Positions 1 to 8,732 of a DNA stretch of 38,382 bases are shown here, piece after piece (positions within the stretch are counted from its first letter, which is position 1; each line of letters starts with the position of its first letter). Origin of the DNA: Pseudomonas sp. RIT-PI-q. Its GTDB lineage: Bacteria > Pseudomonadota > Gammaproteobacteria > Pseudomonadales > Pseudomonadaceae. The stretch covers positions 1-38,382 of the forward strand of contig NZ_LHPC01000045.1 in the NCBI RefSeq assembly GCF_001297125.1. Reading direction: 5' to 3'. The translations under genes were made by a program, and so were the position numbers. The notes beneath the pieces were generated by a model. It searched no databases. It was not told the DNA's origin and worked only from the letters and a program-made list of their open reading frames with translations.

Positions 1-488
1 TACCCTGTTGAAACGCGTCATCGTTAACGTCCTTCGCTGGCAAGCCAGCTCCTACAGGGGATTGGTGGGCGAAAGGAATAAGAGGCCGCACACGGTCAAG
101 GTAGGAGCTGGCTTGCCAGCGAAGATCTCGAATACGCCACGTTTACCCTGTTAAAACGCGTCATCGTTAACGTCCTTCGCTGGCGAGCCAGCTCCTACAG
201 GGGATTGGTGGGTGAAAGGAATAAGAGGCCGCACACGGTCAAGGTAGGCGCTGGCTTGCCAGGGAAGGTTTTGAATGCGCCACGTTTATCCTGTTGAAAC
301 GCGTCATCGTTAACGACCTTCGCTGGCAAGCCAGCTCCTACAGGGGATTGGTGGGCGAAAGGAATAAGAGGCCGCACACGCTCAAGGTAGGAGCTGGCTT
401 GCCAGCGAAGGTTTTGAATGCGCCACGTTTACCCTGTTAAAACGCGTCATCGTTAACGACCTTCGCTGGCGAGCCAGCTCCTACAGGG
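1..488. repeat. Tandem array of a 143-bp REP-pair unit (about 3.4 copies)
   Basis: A unit starting TACCCTGTT(G/A)AAACGCGTC recurs at 1, 144, 287 and 430, an exact 143-bp period. The fourth copy diverges after 488. Each full unit holds two inverted REP elements of the GTAGGAGCTGGCTTGCCAGC subtype. They are separated by a conserved segment (GATTGGTGGGCGAAAGGAAT and following). Copies differ by a few substitutions, for example GGCAAGCC versus GGCGAGCC and GGTAGGAGC versus GGTAGGCGC. The array probably continues beyond the left edge. No coding gene is seen in 1-562. It lies downstream of nagE, so it may form 3'-end structure for the nag transcript (inference). Confidence 0.93.
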
Positions 489-562
489 AATGTGTACCCC
501 CAATCAGGCCGGCCTGCAGGCCGCCGTGCTTTTATGTCCACAAATCAAAAAAACACAAAACC

Positions 563-2278
563 CTAAACCTTGGCACTCACCTCACTGCGATTAACCAGCA
601 TCTCCAGCGCATCACTCAAACTCGCGGCCCTATCACCCACCAACAAATGCCAAACCCCTCCATCCAACTGGCTCACTCCCTGACACCCCAGCGCTTTCAA
701 ATCGCACTCCGACAACGCTCTGCCATTCGCCAGTTGCAGCCGAATCCGGGTCATGGCGATGCAATCCATCTGCAACACATTCTCGCCGCCCCCCAAAGCA
801 TTCAGCCATTGCTGCGCTTCGGACGTCGCCACCGCAGCAGGTTGCGGCGCATCGACAGCCGCGGGAGGGGTGGAGATAAGGGCGCGGCCCAAGGCAGGCA
901 TCGCTAGCCGAATCTCATCGGCAATGCTGTCCGCCATCGGCCCGACCACCACCTGCAAACTCCCACCCTTGCCCGGACGCACCACCGCCATCGCACCCAG
1001 CGCTTTCAACTCCGCATCGGATGCCTTGTTGCGATCGACCATGTCCAGCCGCAAACGCGTGGTACACGCACCCACCGTAATCAAATTCTGCGCACCGCCC
1101 AGCGCCTTGATGAAAGCCCCGGCCCGTTCGTTTTCCGCCACCACCATTTTGTCGCCCATCGGAACCTCTTCACGCCCCGGCGTCTTGAGGTTGAACCGGC
1201 GAATGCAGAAATCGAACACCGCGTAGTAGATCACCGCGTACGCTAACCCCACCGGAAGCCCCCGCCAGCCGTTGGTGGATTTTCCCCAGCCGAGGATCAT
1301 GTCGATGAAACCACCGGAGAAGGTGAAACCGAGGTGGATGTTCAGCAGGTTGGTGACCGCCATCGACAGGCCGGTCAACAGCGCATGCAGCAAATACAGC
1401 AGCGGCGCGAGGAACATGAAGGCGAATTCGATGGGTTCGGTGACGCCGGTCAGGAACGAAGTCAGGGCCATCGACAGGAAAATCCCGCCCATGACTTTAC
1501 GGCGTTCCGGCAGGCAGTTGCGGTACATCGCCAGGCACGCGGCGGGCAGGCCGAAGAGCATCATCGGGAACATGCCGGTGGTGAACTGGCCGCCCTTGGG
1601 GTCGCCGGCAAAGTAGCGCGAGATGTCGCCGGTCACCAGTGCGCCCGTGGTCGGGTCGGTGAAGTTGCCGAAGACGAACCATGCCATGTTGTTGATGATG
1701 TGGTGCAGGCCGGTGACGATCAGCAGGCGGTTGAGCACGCCGAAAATGAAGGCCCCGAGGCTGCCGCTTTCCAGCATCAAGACGCCGAAGTCGTTGATGC
1801 CGTGCTGGATCGGCGGCCAGATCAGGCCGAACACAACGCCCAGGCCGACTGCCGCGAACCCGGTGACAATCGGCACGAAGCGTCGACCACCGAAGAACGC
1901 CAGGTACTCCGGCAGCTTGATGTCCTTGAAACGGTTGTACAACGCGCCGGCCATCAAGCCGCTGACGATCCCGGCGAGCATGCCCATGTTGATGCTCGCG
2001 TCGAGCACTTTGAGGGTAGAGATCATCACCAGGTAACCAATGACACCGGCGAGGCCTGCGGTGCCGTTGTTGTCCTTGGCGAAACCGACCGCGATGCCGA
2101 TGGCGAAGATCATCGCCAGGTTGGCGAAAATCACTTGGCCGGCATCGTGAATGATTGCGATGTTCAGCAGATCGGTGTCGCCCAGTCTCAGCAACAGGCC
2201 GGCAATCGGCAGGATCGCGATCGGTAGCATCAACGCGCGACCGAGGCGCTGCAGGCCTTCGATGAAGTAGTGGTACAT
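563..2278 (-). CDS. nagE: N-acetylglucosamine PTS permease, IIC-IIB-IIB (NagE)
   Basis: Inner-membrane PTS permease of 571 residues that imports GlcNAc and phosphorylates it to GlcNAc-6-P. Residues 1-370 form a glucose-family IIC domain with many hydrophobic helices, a TGLHHIINN segment and a TEPIEFAF motif. A first IIB domain (about 385-465) has the phosphorylated cysteine C405 in CTTRLR. A second IIB-like domain (about 490-571) has AMTRIR, with Ala508 where the cysteine should be. The nearest cysteine, C506, is displaced by two residues. The ATG has a good ribosome site (AGGGAG). It lies 31 bp after nagF, last gene of the leftward nag operon. It has no IIA domain of its own; NagF should supply the phosphoryl group. 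GlcNAc specificity rests on family resemblance and context. Confidence 0.93.
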   Translation of the reverse strand: MYHYFIEGLQRLGRALMLPIAILPIAGLLLRLGDTDLLNIAIIHDAGQVIFANLAMIFAIGIAVGFAKDNNGTAGLAGVIGYLVMISTLKVLDASINMGMLAGIVSGLMAGALYNRFKDIKLPEYLAFFGGRRFVPIVTGFAAVGLGVVFGLIWPPIQHGINDFGVLMLESGSLGAFIFGVLNRLLIVTGLHHIINNMAWFVFGNFTDPTTGALVTGDISRYFAGDPKGGQFTTGMFPMMLFGLPAACLAMYRNCLPERRKVMGGIFLSMALTSFLTGVTEPIEFAFMFLAPLLYLLHALLTGLSMAVTNLLNIHLGFTFSGGFIDMILGWGKSTNGWRGLPVGLAYAVIYYAVFDFCIRRFNLKTPGREEVPMGDKMVVAENERAGAFIKALGGAQNLITVGACTTRLRLDMVDRNKASDAELKALGAMAVVRPGKGGSLQVVVGPMADSIADEIRLAMPALGRALISTPPAAVDAPQPAAVATSEAQQWLNALGGGENVLQMDCIAMTRIRLQLANGRALSECDLKALGCQGVSQLDGGVWHLLVGDRAASLSDALEMLVNRSEVSAKV

Positions 2279-2309
2279 GGCGGATCTCCCTGGATTCTTG
2301 TTGTTGTGT

Positions 2310-4826
2310 TCAGCTCAGAGGCCATTGTTGATGACAGGCGTGACGCACTGCGCTGGCGCTGCTCAGCTTGAGCAGGTCCAGCGCAGTGCGTCGGCATTCG
2401 GCGGCGTCGAGATGGCGCACGCGGTCCTTGATTTCACCGATTTGCACCGGGCTGACCGACAACTCGCTGACCCCCAGGCCAATCAGTACCGGCGTGGCCA
2501 GTGGATCAGAAGCGAGCGCGCCGCAGACGCCGACCCAACGCTTATGCAGCGCTGCACCGGCGCAGGTCTGGGCGATCAGCCGCAGCAGGGCCGGGTGCAT
2601 GGCGTCGACCCGTGAGGCGAGGCCGGCGTGGTCGCGATCCATGGCCAGGGTGTATTGGGACAAGTCGTTGGTGCCGATGGAGAGGAAATCCGCGTGCTCG
2701 GCCAGCTGTTCGGCCAGCAGCGCCGCGGCCGGGACTTCGATCATCACGCCTAGCTCCGGGCGCTCGCTCACACCGAGTTCAGTGCACAACGCATCGAGGC
2801 GTTGGCGGATGTGCAGCAGCTCATCGACTTCGGTGACCATCGGCAACAGGATCCGGCAACGTGACAGCGGGCGCACATGCAGCAGCGCGCGCAGTTGCTG
2901 ATCCAGCAGTTCCGGCCGCACCTGGGCCATTCGAATGCCGCGCAGGCCGAGTACCGGATTGGCCTCCACCGGCAGTGGCAAATAGTCGAGTTGCTTGTCG
3001 CCGCCGACGTCGATGGTACGGATGATCACCGACTTGTCGCCCATGGCATCGAGCACGGCTTGGTAGGCGGCGCATTGTTCTTGTTCATCCGGCGCGGTGT
3101 TGCGATCGACGAACAGGAATTCGGTGCGCAGCAAGCCGACGCCGTCGGCGCCATTGGCCAACGCGTCAGCGGCTTCGGCGCTGGAGGCGACATTGGCCGC
3201 GACTTCAATTTGCACACCGTCGAGCGTCAGCGCCGGGGTATGCGCTTGAGCCTGTTGCTCGGCGCGACGTTGTTGATGATCGAGTTGTGCTTGCTGCACT
3301 TGCGCCAAGCGCTCGGCATTCGGCATCAGTTCGAGCCGACCGCCGTCGGCATCCAGCACCACCGATTGACCTTGCGCCTGATCCAGCAGCGTCGACCCCA
3401 CGGCAACCATGCACGGCAGGCCTTTGCCGCGAGCGAGGATTGCGACGTGCGACGTTGCGCCACCCTCGGCCATGCACAACCCGGCCACGCCTTGCTGGCT
3501 GAGTTGCAGCAAGTCGGACGGTGTCAGTTCAGGGGCCGCGACGATGGCGCCGGCCGGCACCTCGTAATGCCAGGTTTCACCGAGCAGGGCGCGCAGCACC
3601 CGTTGCTTGAGATCGCGCAGATCGTTGGCGCGTTCGGCCAGCAACGGGCTGCCGAGTTGCTGAAGAACATTGCACTGCACATCGATGGACTGGCTCCAGG
3701 CGTGGGTTGCGGCGATGCCTTGATCGATGGATTGATTGGCCGCGTCCAGCAACGCCGGATCTTCAAGCAGCGCGAGATGGGCAGCGAAGATCGCTTCTTC
3801 GTCAGTGTTTTTGTGTTTCCTGGCCTGGGCCAAGGTCTGGTCGATTTCGTTGCGCACCTGGCTCAGCGCGGTATCAAGGGCTTGCCGTTGTTGTTCGGGA
3901 TCATGGTTGCCGGCGTCCACCGGCAGGCTGATCGCATTCAAGCGAAACAACGGCCCACCGACCAGACCGGGCGCGGCGCAGACACCGTGCAGCACACCCG
4001 CTTCGGCGTCCCGATGGCGTCGGGCAATCGGTGTAGGCGCGGCGGCGTGGCTGTCTTCGGCCAGTGCTGTGGATAACGCGATCAACAGCGCTTGCAGCGC
4101 GGCTTCGGCGTCCGGGCCCTGGCAGCTGATCTGCACTTCATCCTGCTCGCCAATGGCCAAACCCATCAACCCGATCAAGCTGTCACAGGTGGCCGATTTG
4201 CCAGCGAAATGCAGACGGGATGTGCTTTTGAAACCTTGCGCGGTCTGACGAATCAGCGCCGCCGGGCGGGCATGTAAACCGCCACGATGAGCAATGCGGA
4301 TGTAGCCGAAAATTTCCTCGCCCGACTGCTCCATTTCCTCCGCCGCCTCCGAGGCGTGTCGGCGAATGATGTGCAGCAATGGCTCGCCGACTTTCACCGA
4401 TTTGAGTGTGATCGGCCGTGCCTGAAAGTCCTGGCTGTTGGTCAGGATCATCAGGCTGACCAGGCTTTTGCACTGCTGCGCGACCTTGTCCAGGTCATAG
4501 CGCAACAGCGGCTGGCCGTTGGCGACGCGCGCGCCTTCCTTGACCAGCATCGAGAAGCCGTCGCCCTGCAACTCGACAGTGTCGAGGCCCAGGTGCAGGA
4601 GCAATTCGGCGCCGTTGTCGGCGCGCAAGGTGATGGCGTGGCCGGTGCGGGCGACATGCACCACGACGCCAGCGCAGGGGGCGTGGAGGGTGTCGTTCAG
4701 CGGGTCGATGGCGATCCCGTCGCCCATGGTGCCACTGGCGAACACCGGGTCCGGGACTTTGGCGAGCGTCAGCACCGGGCCGCTGAGCGGGGCGCTGAGG
4801 GTCAGCTCTTTATTATTGTTGTGCAT
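2310..4826 (-). CDS. nagF: PTS multiphosphoryl transfer protein IIA-HPr-EI (NagF)
   Basis: Cytoplasmic 838-residue fusion that passes phosphate from phosphoenolpyruvate to the GlcNAc permease. Residues 1-135 are a IIA(Glc)-type domain with active His78 (LLLHLGLDTV). About 175-260 is HPr with His185 in GGLHARPAA. About 278-838 is Enzyme I with His460 in GGATSHVAILARGKG. The PEP-binding barrel follows, with TEFLFVDR, GLRGIRM and GTNDLSQY segments. The whole EI-HPr-IIA cascade is therefore in one chain and needs only a IIB/IIC partner, which is NagE, the next gene. A REP inverted pair separates it from the upstream deaminase gene, so expression of the two operon halves may differ (inference). 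The domain order matches P. aeruginosa NagF as remembered. Confidence 0.95.
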   Translation of the reverse strand: MHNNNKELTLSAPLSGPVLTLAKVPDPVFASGTMGDGIAIDPLNDTLHAPCAGVVVHVARTGHAITLRADNGAELLLHLGLDTVELQGDGFSMLVKEGARVANGQPLLRYDLDKVAQQCKSLVSLMILTNSQDFQARPITLKSVKVGEPLLHIIRRHASEAAEEMEQSGEEIFGYIRIAHRGGLHARPAALIRQTAQGFKSTSRLHFAGKSATCDSLIGLMGLAIGEQDEVQISCQGPDAEAALQALLIALSTALAEDSHAAAPTPIARRHRDAEAGVLHGVCAAPGLVGGPLFRLNAISLPVDAGNHDPEQQRQALDTALSQVRNEIDQTLAQARKHKNTDEEAIFAAHLALLEDPALLDAANQSIDQGIAATHAWSQSIDVQCNVLQQLGSPLLAERANDLRDLKQRVLRALLGETWHYEVPAGAIVAAPELTPSDLLQLSQQGVAGLCMAEGGATSHVAILARGKGLPCMVAVGSTLLDQAQGQSVVLDADGGRLELMPNAERLAQVQQAQLDHQQRRAEQQAQAHTPALTLDGVQIEVAANVASSAEAADALANGADGVGLLRTEFLFVDRNTAPDEQEQCAAYQAVLDAMGDKSVIIRTIDVGGDKQLDYLPLPVEANPVLGLRGIRMAQVRPELLDQQLRALLHVRPLSRCRILLPMVTEVDELLHIRQRLDALCTELGVSERPELGVMIEVPAAALLAEQLAEHADFLSIGTNDLSQYTLAMDRDHAGLASRVDAMHPALLRLIAQTCAGAALHKRWVGVCGALASDPLATPVLIGLGVSELSVSPVQIGEIKDRVRHLDAAECRRTALDLLKLSSASAVRHACHQQWPLS

Positions 4827-4860
4827 GGCTCGGTCTCATTAAAAATTCGGATCAACACGC

Positions 4861-4966
4861 CCCTGTAGGAGCGAGCTCGCTCGCGAAAAACCTGAGAGCA
4901 ACGCGTGCATTCAGGAAGAGCGCGTTATCGTTAACGTCCTTCGCGAGCGAGCTCGCTCCTACAGGG
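4861..4966. repeat. REP inverted pair, GAGCTCGCTC subtype, inside the nag operon
   Basis: Two perfect 27-bp inverted arms (4861-4887 and 4940-4966) begin CCCTGTAGGAGCGAGCTCGC. The spacer contains the conserved CGTTATCGTTAACG segment seen in other pairs of this window. It sits between the deaminase gene, whose stop is 4 bp away, and nagF. It can form an mRNA hairpin within the operon, which may stabilise or attenuate transcripts (inference). Confidence 0.9.
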
Positions 4967-4970
4967 CTTG

Positions 4971-5981
4971 TTAGTGGGTGCGGGTGACTTTGCTCAGGTG
5001 TCGCGGCTGGTCGGGGTCCATGCCGCGGGAGACGGCTAAACCGGCGGCCATGACGTAGAAACTCTGGATCGCCAGAATCGGATCAAGCGCCGGGTGCTCG
5101 GCGCGGGTCAGGGTGAGGTCGCGTTCGGCGACGTCATCCGGCGCTGCCAGTAGCACCCGTGCACCGCGCTGACGCATGTCGGCGGCGAGGCTGAGCAAAC
5201 CGGCCTGCTCGGCACCGCGTGGGGCGAACACCAGCAGCGGATAGTTCTCGCCGATCAATGCCATCGGGCCGTGACGGACTTCGGCGCTGCTGAAGGCTTC
5301 GGCCTGGATCGCCGAGGTTTCCTTGAATTTCAGCGCGGCTTCCTGGGCGATGGCGAAACCGGCGCCACGGCCGATCACCATCAAGCGTTGGCAGTCGCGC
5401 AACGCGTCGATGGCCAGGCTCCAGTCCTGTTTCGCCGCATCGCGCAAACCTTCCGGCAGGGCAAGGCCGGCTTCCAGCAGCTCTGCATCTTCCTTCCAAT
5501 GAGCGATCAGACGGGCGCTGGCGCTGAGGGTGGCGATAAAACTCTTGGTCGCGGCGACGCTGCTTTCAGTGCCGGCGCACAGCGGCAGACTGAATTCGCA
5601 CGCCGCTTCCAAGGGCGAACTCTCGGCGTTGACCATCGAAATACTCAAAGCGCCGCGCTTGCGCAGCAAACGCATGCTGTTCACCAGATCCGGACTTTGC
5701 CCCGACTGCGAAAACGCGAAGGCGACCTGACCACTGACTTTCAACGGCGCCTGCAGCATGGTCACCACTGACATCGGCAACGACGCCACCGGGATGCCCA
5801 ATTGCTGCATGGTCAGGTAGGCAAAGTAGCTCGCCGCATGGTCGGAGCTGCCGCGCGCGACGGTCATCGACACTTGCGGTGGCTGACGGCGCAGGCGTCC
5901 GGCGATCTCGATCATCGGCGGGTCGGGTTGCTGTAATTGCGCTTGCACGGCCTCGAACGAGGACAGCGCCTCCTCAAGCAT
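4971..5981 (-). CDS. nagB-II: Isomerase-type glucosamine-6-phosphate deaminase (NagB-II, SIS domains)
   Basis: Predicted to convert GlcN-6-P to fructose-6-P and ammonia in the cytoplasm. The protein has 336 residues with two SIS sugar-phosphate isomerase domains. The first has ARGSSDHAA and SQSGQSPD; the second has IGRGAGFAIAQEAALKFKET and the EVRHGPM motif. This matches the isomerase half of GlmS, but the N-terminal glutamine amidotransferase domain is absent. That is typical of NagB-II/AgaS-type deaminases, which replace classical NagB. The ATG at 5981 overlaps the nagA stop by 8 bp. A TTG four codons upstream (5993) is a possible alternative. Its position after nagA supports the deaminase role. 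Some databases call the family 'SIS domain-containing' or 'aminotransferase'. Confidence 0.88.
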   Translation of the reverse strand: MLEEALSSFEAVQAQLQQPDPPMIEIAGRLRRQPPQVSMTVARGSSDHAASYFAYLTMQQLGIPVASLPMSVVTMLQAPLKVSGQVAFAFSQSGQSPDLVNSMRLLRKRGALSISMVNAESSPLEAACEFSLPLCAGTESSVAATKSFIATLSASARLIAHWKEDAELLEAGLALPEGLRDAAKQDWSLAIDALRDCQRLMVIGRGAGFAIAQEAALKFKETSAIQAEAFSSAEVRHGPMALIGENYPLLVFAPRGAEQAGLLSLAADMRQRGARVLLAAPDDVAERDLTLTRAEHPALDPILAIQSFYVMAAGLAVSRGMDPDQPRHLSKVTRTH

Positions 5982-7080
5982 TTTTGAAGTCAATGTCTTC
6001 TCCTTCGACCATGACGGCGGTCAGTGTGAGCGAGCGATCCAGCCGCACGCAGTCGGCCCAGGCGCCGGGTTGCAGGCGTCCGCGTTCGGTGATGCCGAGG
6101 TAGTCGGCGGGGAATTGCGAAAGACGTTGCGAGGCCTCGGCGATCGGCAAACCGATCTTCACCAGGTTGCGCAGGGCCTGATCCATGGTCAGGGTGCTGC
6201 CGGCCAATGTGCCGTCGGCCAGGCGCACGCCGCCCAGGCATTTGGTCACGGTGTGGCTGCCGAGTTTGTACTCACCGTCGGGCATGCCCGCCGCGGCAGT
6301 CGAGTCGGTGACGCAATACAGGCACGGGATCGAGCGCAGGGCCACGCGGATCGCGCCGGGGTGCACGTGCAGTAAGTCCGGAATCAATTCCGCGTATTTG
6401 GCGTGGGCCAGCGCCGCGCCGACGATCCCCGGCTCACGGTGATGCAGCGGGCTCATGGCGTTGTAGAGGTGGGTGAAACTGCTGGCGCCGGCTTCCAGCG
6501 CGGCGACGCCTTCTTCATAACTGCCGAGGGTGTGGCCGATTTGCATGCGCACGCCGCGACTACTAAGCGCGCGGATCAAGGCATCATGGCCGGCGATTTC
6601 CGGGGCGATGGTGATCACCCGGATCGGTGCCAGCGCCAAGTATTCTTCGACTTCGGCCATCAATGCGGTGTGGGCGAAATTCGGTTGGGCGCCGAGTTTG
6701 CCAGGGTTGATGTACGGGCCTTCCAGGTGCACGCCGAGCACTCGGGCGCAGCCTTGCGGGCGCTGTTCGTAGAACTCGCCGACGTCCTTGAGCACGCGGG
6801 AGATCTCTTCGCTCGGCGCGGTCATGGTGGTGGCCAGCAGCGATGTGGTGCCGAAACGCACATGGGTTTTAGTGATGGTTTCGAAGGCCGGTGCGCCTTC
6901 CATGATGTCTTTGCCGCCGCCACCGTGAACGTGCAGGTCAATGAAACCTGGGAGCAGATAAGGCAGGTCGTTGTCCGCCGGGTTGCACGGCTGGCCGTCG
7001 ATGGCCACGACCTTGCCGTGTTGGTGAATCAGCCGGCCGCGTACCCAGCCGTTGGCGGTGAGGATGTTGTCTTCGGACAT
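5974..7080 (-). CDS. nagA: N-acetylglucosamine-6-phosphate deacetylase (NagA)
   Basis: Removes the acetyl group of GlcNAc-6-P, giving GlcN-6-P for the next enzyme. The 368-residue amidohydrolase shows the expected metal and catalytic elements: H50/H52 in DLHVHGGGG, E120 in HLEGPYINPGK, H183 in IGHTLGS, H204 in THLYNAMSPLHHREPG, and the catalytic Asp259 in VTDSTAAAGMPDG. Length is close to the family norm (about 380). It lies 16 bp after nagR and overlaps the deaminase gene, as expected for translational coupling. Cytoplasmic. Confidence 0.96.
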   Translation of the reverse strand: MSEDNILTANGWVRGRLIHQHGKVVAIDGQPCNPADNDLPYLLPGFIDLHVHGGGGKDIMEGAPAFETITKTHVRFGTTSLLATTMTAPSEEISRVLKDVGEFYEQRPQGCARVLGVHLEGPYINPGKLGAQPNFAHTALMAEVEEYLALAPIRVITIAPEIAGHDALIRALSSRGVRMQIGHTLGSYEEGVAALEAGASSFTHLYNAMSPLHHREPGIVGAALAHAKYAELIPDLLHVHPGAIRVALRSIPCLYCVTDSTAAAGMPDGEYKLGSHTVTKCLGGVRLADGTLAGSTLTMDQALRNLVKIGLPIAEASQRLSQFPADYLGITERGRLQPGAWADCVRLDRSLTLTAVMVEGEDIDFKNA

Positions 7081-7096
7081 GATCGGTTCTCAATAC

Positions 7097-7828
7097 TTAG
7101 CGGCGAAGCTCTGCGACAAAGTCGTAGTAGTCGTTGCGGCAATAGGTGTCGGTAACTTCGATGGGCGTGTTGTCTTCCAGGTAGCCGACCCGGGTCATCA
7201 GCAACATCGCGGTGCCAGGGGCGATGCCGACCAGCGCGGCGAACTCGTCCGAGGCGTTGATCGCCTGGATGTGCTGCAGCGCGCGGACAATCGGCTTGCC
7301 GATGCCGTCGAGGTATTCGTAGAGGGAGTCGCCGACCGCTTGCGGCTGGGGAATGATCGAGGCAGGCAGGGTGCTCATCTCGATCGCCATCACCGTGTCA
7401 TCGGCTTTGCGCAGGCGTTTGAGCCGCGCGACCTTGTCGTTGGGCGACAGACCGAGGCGGATCAGTTCTTCATGGGTGGGCGGGGTGATTTCACGTTCCA
7501 GCCATTGCGAACCGGGCACGAAGCCCTTGAGGCGAAGCATTTCGCTAAAACCCGAAAGGCGCGACAGCGGTTGTTCCAGGCGCGGGGTGATAAACGTGCC
7601 GGAACCCTGGTTGCGCCGGATCAGGCCTTGTTCAAACAGCACTTCCAATGCCTTGCGCGCCGTGACGCGGGAGATGCCCAGCAATTCGCTGAGATTGCGC
7701 TCCGACGGCATGGCCTGTTCGGCTTTCCACTGGCCGGCATGAATCGCCGCTTCCAGGTTGCGCGCCAGTTGCAGGTACAACGGCGTGGGCTGGGTGTCAT
7801 CAGGGCGTAGGGCTTGGAGGTCATTCAT
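7097..7828 (-). CDS. nagR: GntR/HutC-family repressor of the nag operon (NagR)
   Basis: Protein of 243 residues with an N-terminal winged helix (TPLYLQLARNLEAAIHAGQW, then PSERNLSELLGISRVTARKA) and a C-terminal UTRA effector domain. The UTRA domain has the typical ...LYEYLDGIG and TDTYCRNDYYDF ending. HutC-type regulators in nag operons respond to GlcN-6-P or GlcNAc-6-P; that ligand is inferred from family and position. I chose the ATG at 7828. An in-frame upstream start at 7918 would run the protein through the promoter and operator region and add residues without family resemblance. It is first in the operon, so probably autoregulated. Confidence 0.92.
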   Translation of the reverse strand: MNDLQALRPDDTQPTPLYLQLARNLEAAIHAGQWKAEQAMPSERNLSELLGISRVTARKALEVLFEQGLIRRNQGSGTFITPRLEQPLSRLSGFSEMLRLKGFVPGSQWLEREITPPTHEELIRLGLSPNDKVARLKRLRKADDTVMAIEMSTLPASIIPQPQAVGDSLYEYLDGIGKPIVRALQHIQAINASDEFAALVGIAPGTAMLLMTRVGYLEDNTPIEVTDTYCRNDYYDFVAELRR

Positions 7829-7884
7829 GTAGGTTTGGTCCGATGCGGATATAGGATTGTTGTCGCCCGGTAGTGAGGGAAAGC

Positions 7885-7987
7885 TAATACCACTTAAATA
7901 CCATGTCAATGAGACCACTTTGCTGTAGGCGCTGGAAAGCCTGCCCTGATGGGCTTTCTGAGATGGGGTTGGTTTGAAGTGGTATTA
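7885..7987 (-). promoter_or_regulatory. nag operon promoter with repeated NagR operator motifs
   Basis: On the minus strand a perfect -35 hexamer TTGACA lies at 7909-7904. It is followed by TGGTATTTAAGTGGTATTA (7903-7885), two direct copies of a TGGTAT(T) motif spanning the spacer and -10 area. Another AAGTGGT lies just upstream (7920-7914). A distal copy, AAGTGGTATTA at 7977-7987, is the exact reverse complement of 7885-7895. Such repeats around the promoter fit a GntR/HutC repressor, possibly with looping between sites about 90 bp apart. The -10 is not clear (TATTAG or TAGCTT), so the exact start is uncertain. Confidence 0.6.
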
Positions 7988-8007
7988 GTGGTGGCGATTT
8001 CGAAAGC

Positions 8008-8085
8008 AAAGATCGCAGCCTTCGGCAGCTCCTACAGTGAGAATTGGTATCTACCCTGTAGGAGCTGCCGCAGGCTGCGATCTTT
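8008..8085. repeat. REP inverted pair, CTGCCG(C/A)AGGCTGCGATC subtype
   Basis: The arms at 8008-8037 and 8056-8085 share GTAGGAGCTGCCG followed by GGCTGCGATCTTT. They differ at one loop position (TTCGG versus GCGG). The pair lies between the nag promoter region and the 3' end of the transpeptidase gene. Confidence 0.9.
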
Positions 8086-8121
8086 TGAATTTATTTTTCG
8101 ATGAACGACAAAAGGTAGTCG

Positions 8122-8625
8122 TTAAGGGCGGATTTCGATCATCGTGCCGTCCGGCACCAGGCCCCAGACTTCGCGCATGTCCATGTTGCGCATGGCGATG
8201 CAACCGTCGGTCCAGTCCAGGGTGTGGAACAGGTTTTCCGGGTAGTCATAAGTGTCGGGCGTGCCGTGGATCATGATCATGCCGCCAGGGTCGACGCCTT
8301 CACGCCGCGAGCGCGCGGAGTCGGTCACGTTCGGGTAGGAGATGTGCATGGCCAGATTGAAGCGGTCGCTGACCTTGCGCCAGTCCACCCAATAAAAACC
8401 CTCCGGCGTGCGTTTATCGCCTTCCATCAGCTTGGCGCCCCTGGGCTGTTTGCCCAGGGAAATACGGTAGGTTCGTAGCGGCTTGCCATCGGCGATCAAT
8501 TGCAATTGATGGGCGGATTTGAGCACCAACACCTTTTCGATGGGTTTGCCGTCCAGCGTCACCACGGTGGAAGCCTGGGAGAACGCAACGAACGACAAGC
8601 AAAACAGGGCAAGCAACCAGCGCAT
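8122..8625 (-). CDS. Periplasmic L,D-transpeptidase-family (YkuD) protein
   Basis: The 167-residue protein has a Sec signal peptide (MRWLLALFCLSFVAFSQAS, cleavage near residue 19). The YkuD/ErfK fold follows, with His120 in MIMIHGTP and the catalytic Cys142 in DWTDGCIAMRN. The family makes 3-3 peptidoglycan cross-links, attaches lipoproteins, or hydrolyses such links in the periplasm. The short single-domain form, without LysM or other targeting domains, and TDGC in place of the common SHGC do not say which. Monocistronic, between REP elements. Family assignment is secure; the exact reaction is not. Confidence 0.88.
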   Translation of the reverse strand: MRWLLALFCLSFVAFSQASTVVTLDGKPIEKVLVLKSAHQLQLIADGKPLRTYRISLGKQPRGAKLMEGDKRTPEGFYWVDWRKVSDRFNLAMHISYPNVTDSARSRREGVDPGGMIMIHGTPDTYDYPENLFHTLDWTDGCIAMRNMDMREVWGLVPDGTMIEIRP

Positions 8626-8674
8626 TGAAACGATTCCCCAAGAGGTGTCACTACTAATAATTTATAGATGTTTT

Positions 8675-8704
8675 TGTAGGAGCTGCCGCAGGCTGCGATC
8701 TTTT
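8675..8704. repeat. Single REP element
   Basis: TGTAGGAGCTGCCGCAGGCT and following, identical in subtype to the pair at 8008-8085 but without an inverted partner nearby. It lies between the transpeptidase gene start and the Nudix gene end. Confidence 0.8.
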
Positions 8705-8732
8705 AGCGTCATCAAAAATTCCGAAATTGAAA

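Noticed and set aside
1..488. CRISPR-like array
   Set aside because: The 143-bp period repeats completely, including the part between palindromes. There are no unique spacers and no cas genes.
4971..5981. GlmS (glucosamine-6-phosphate synthase)
   Set aside because: The N-terminal glutaminase domain is missing and the gene sits in a catabolic nag operon.
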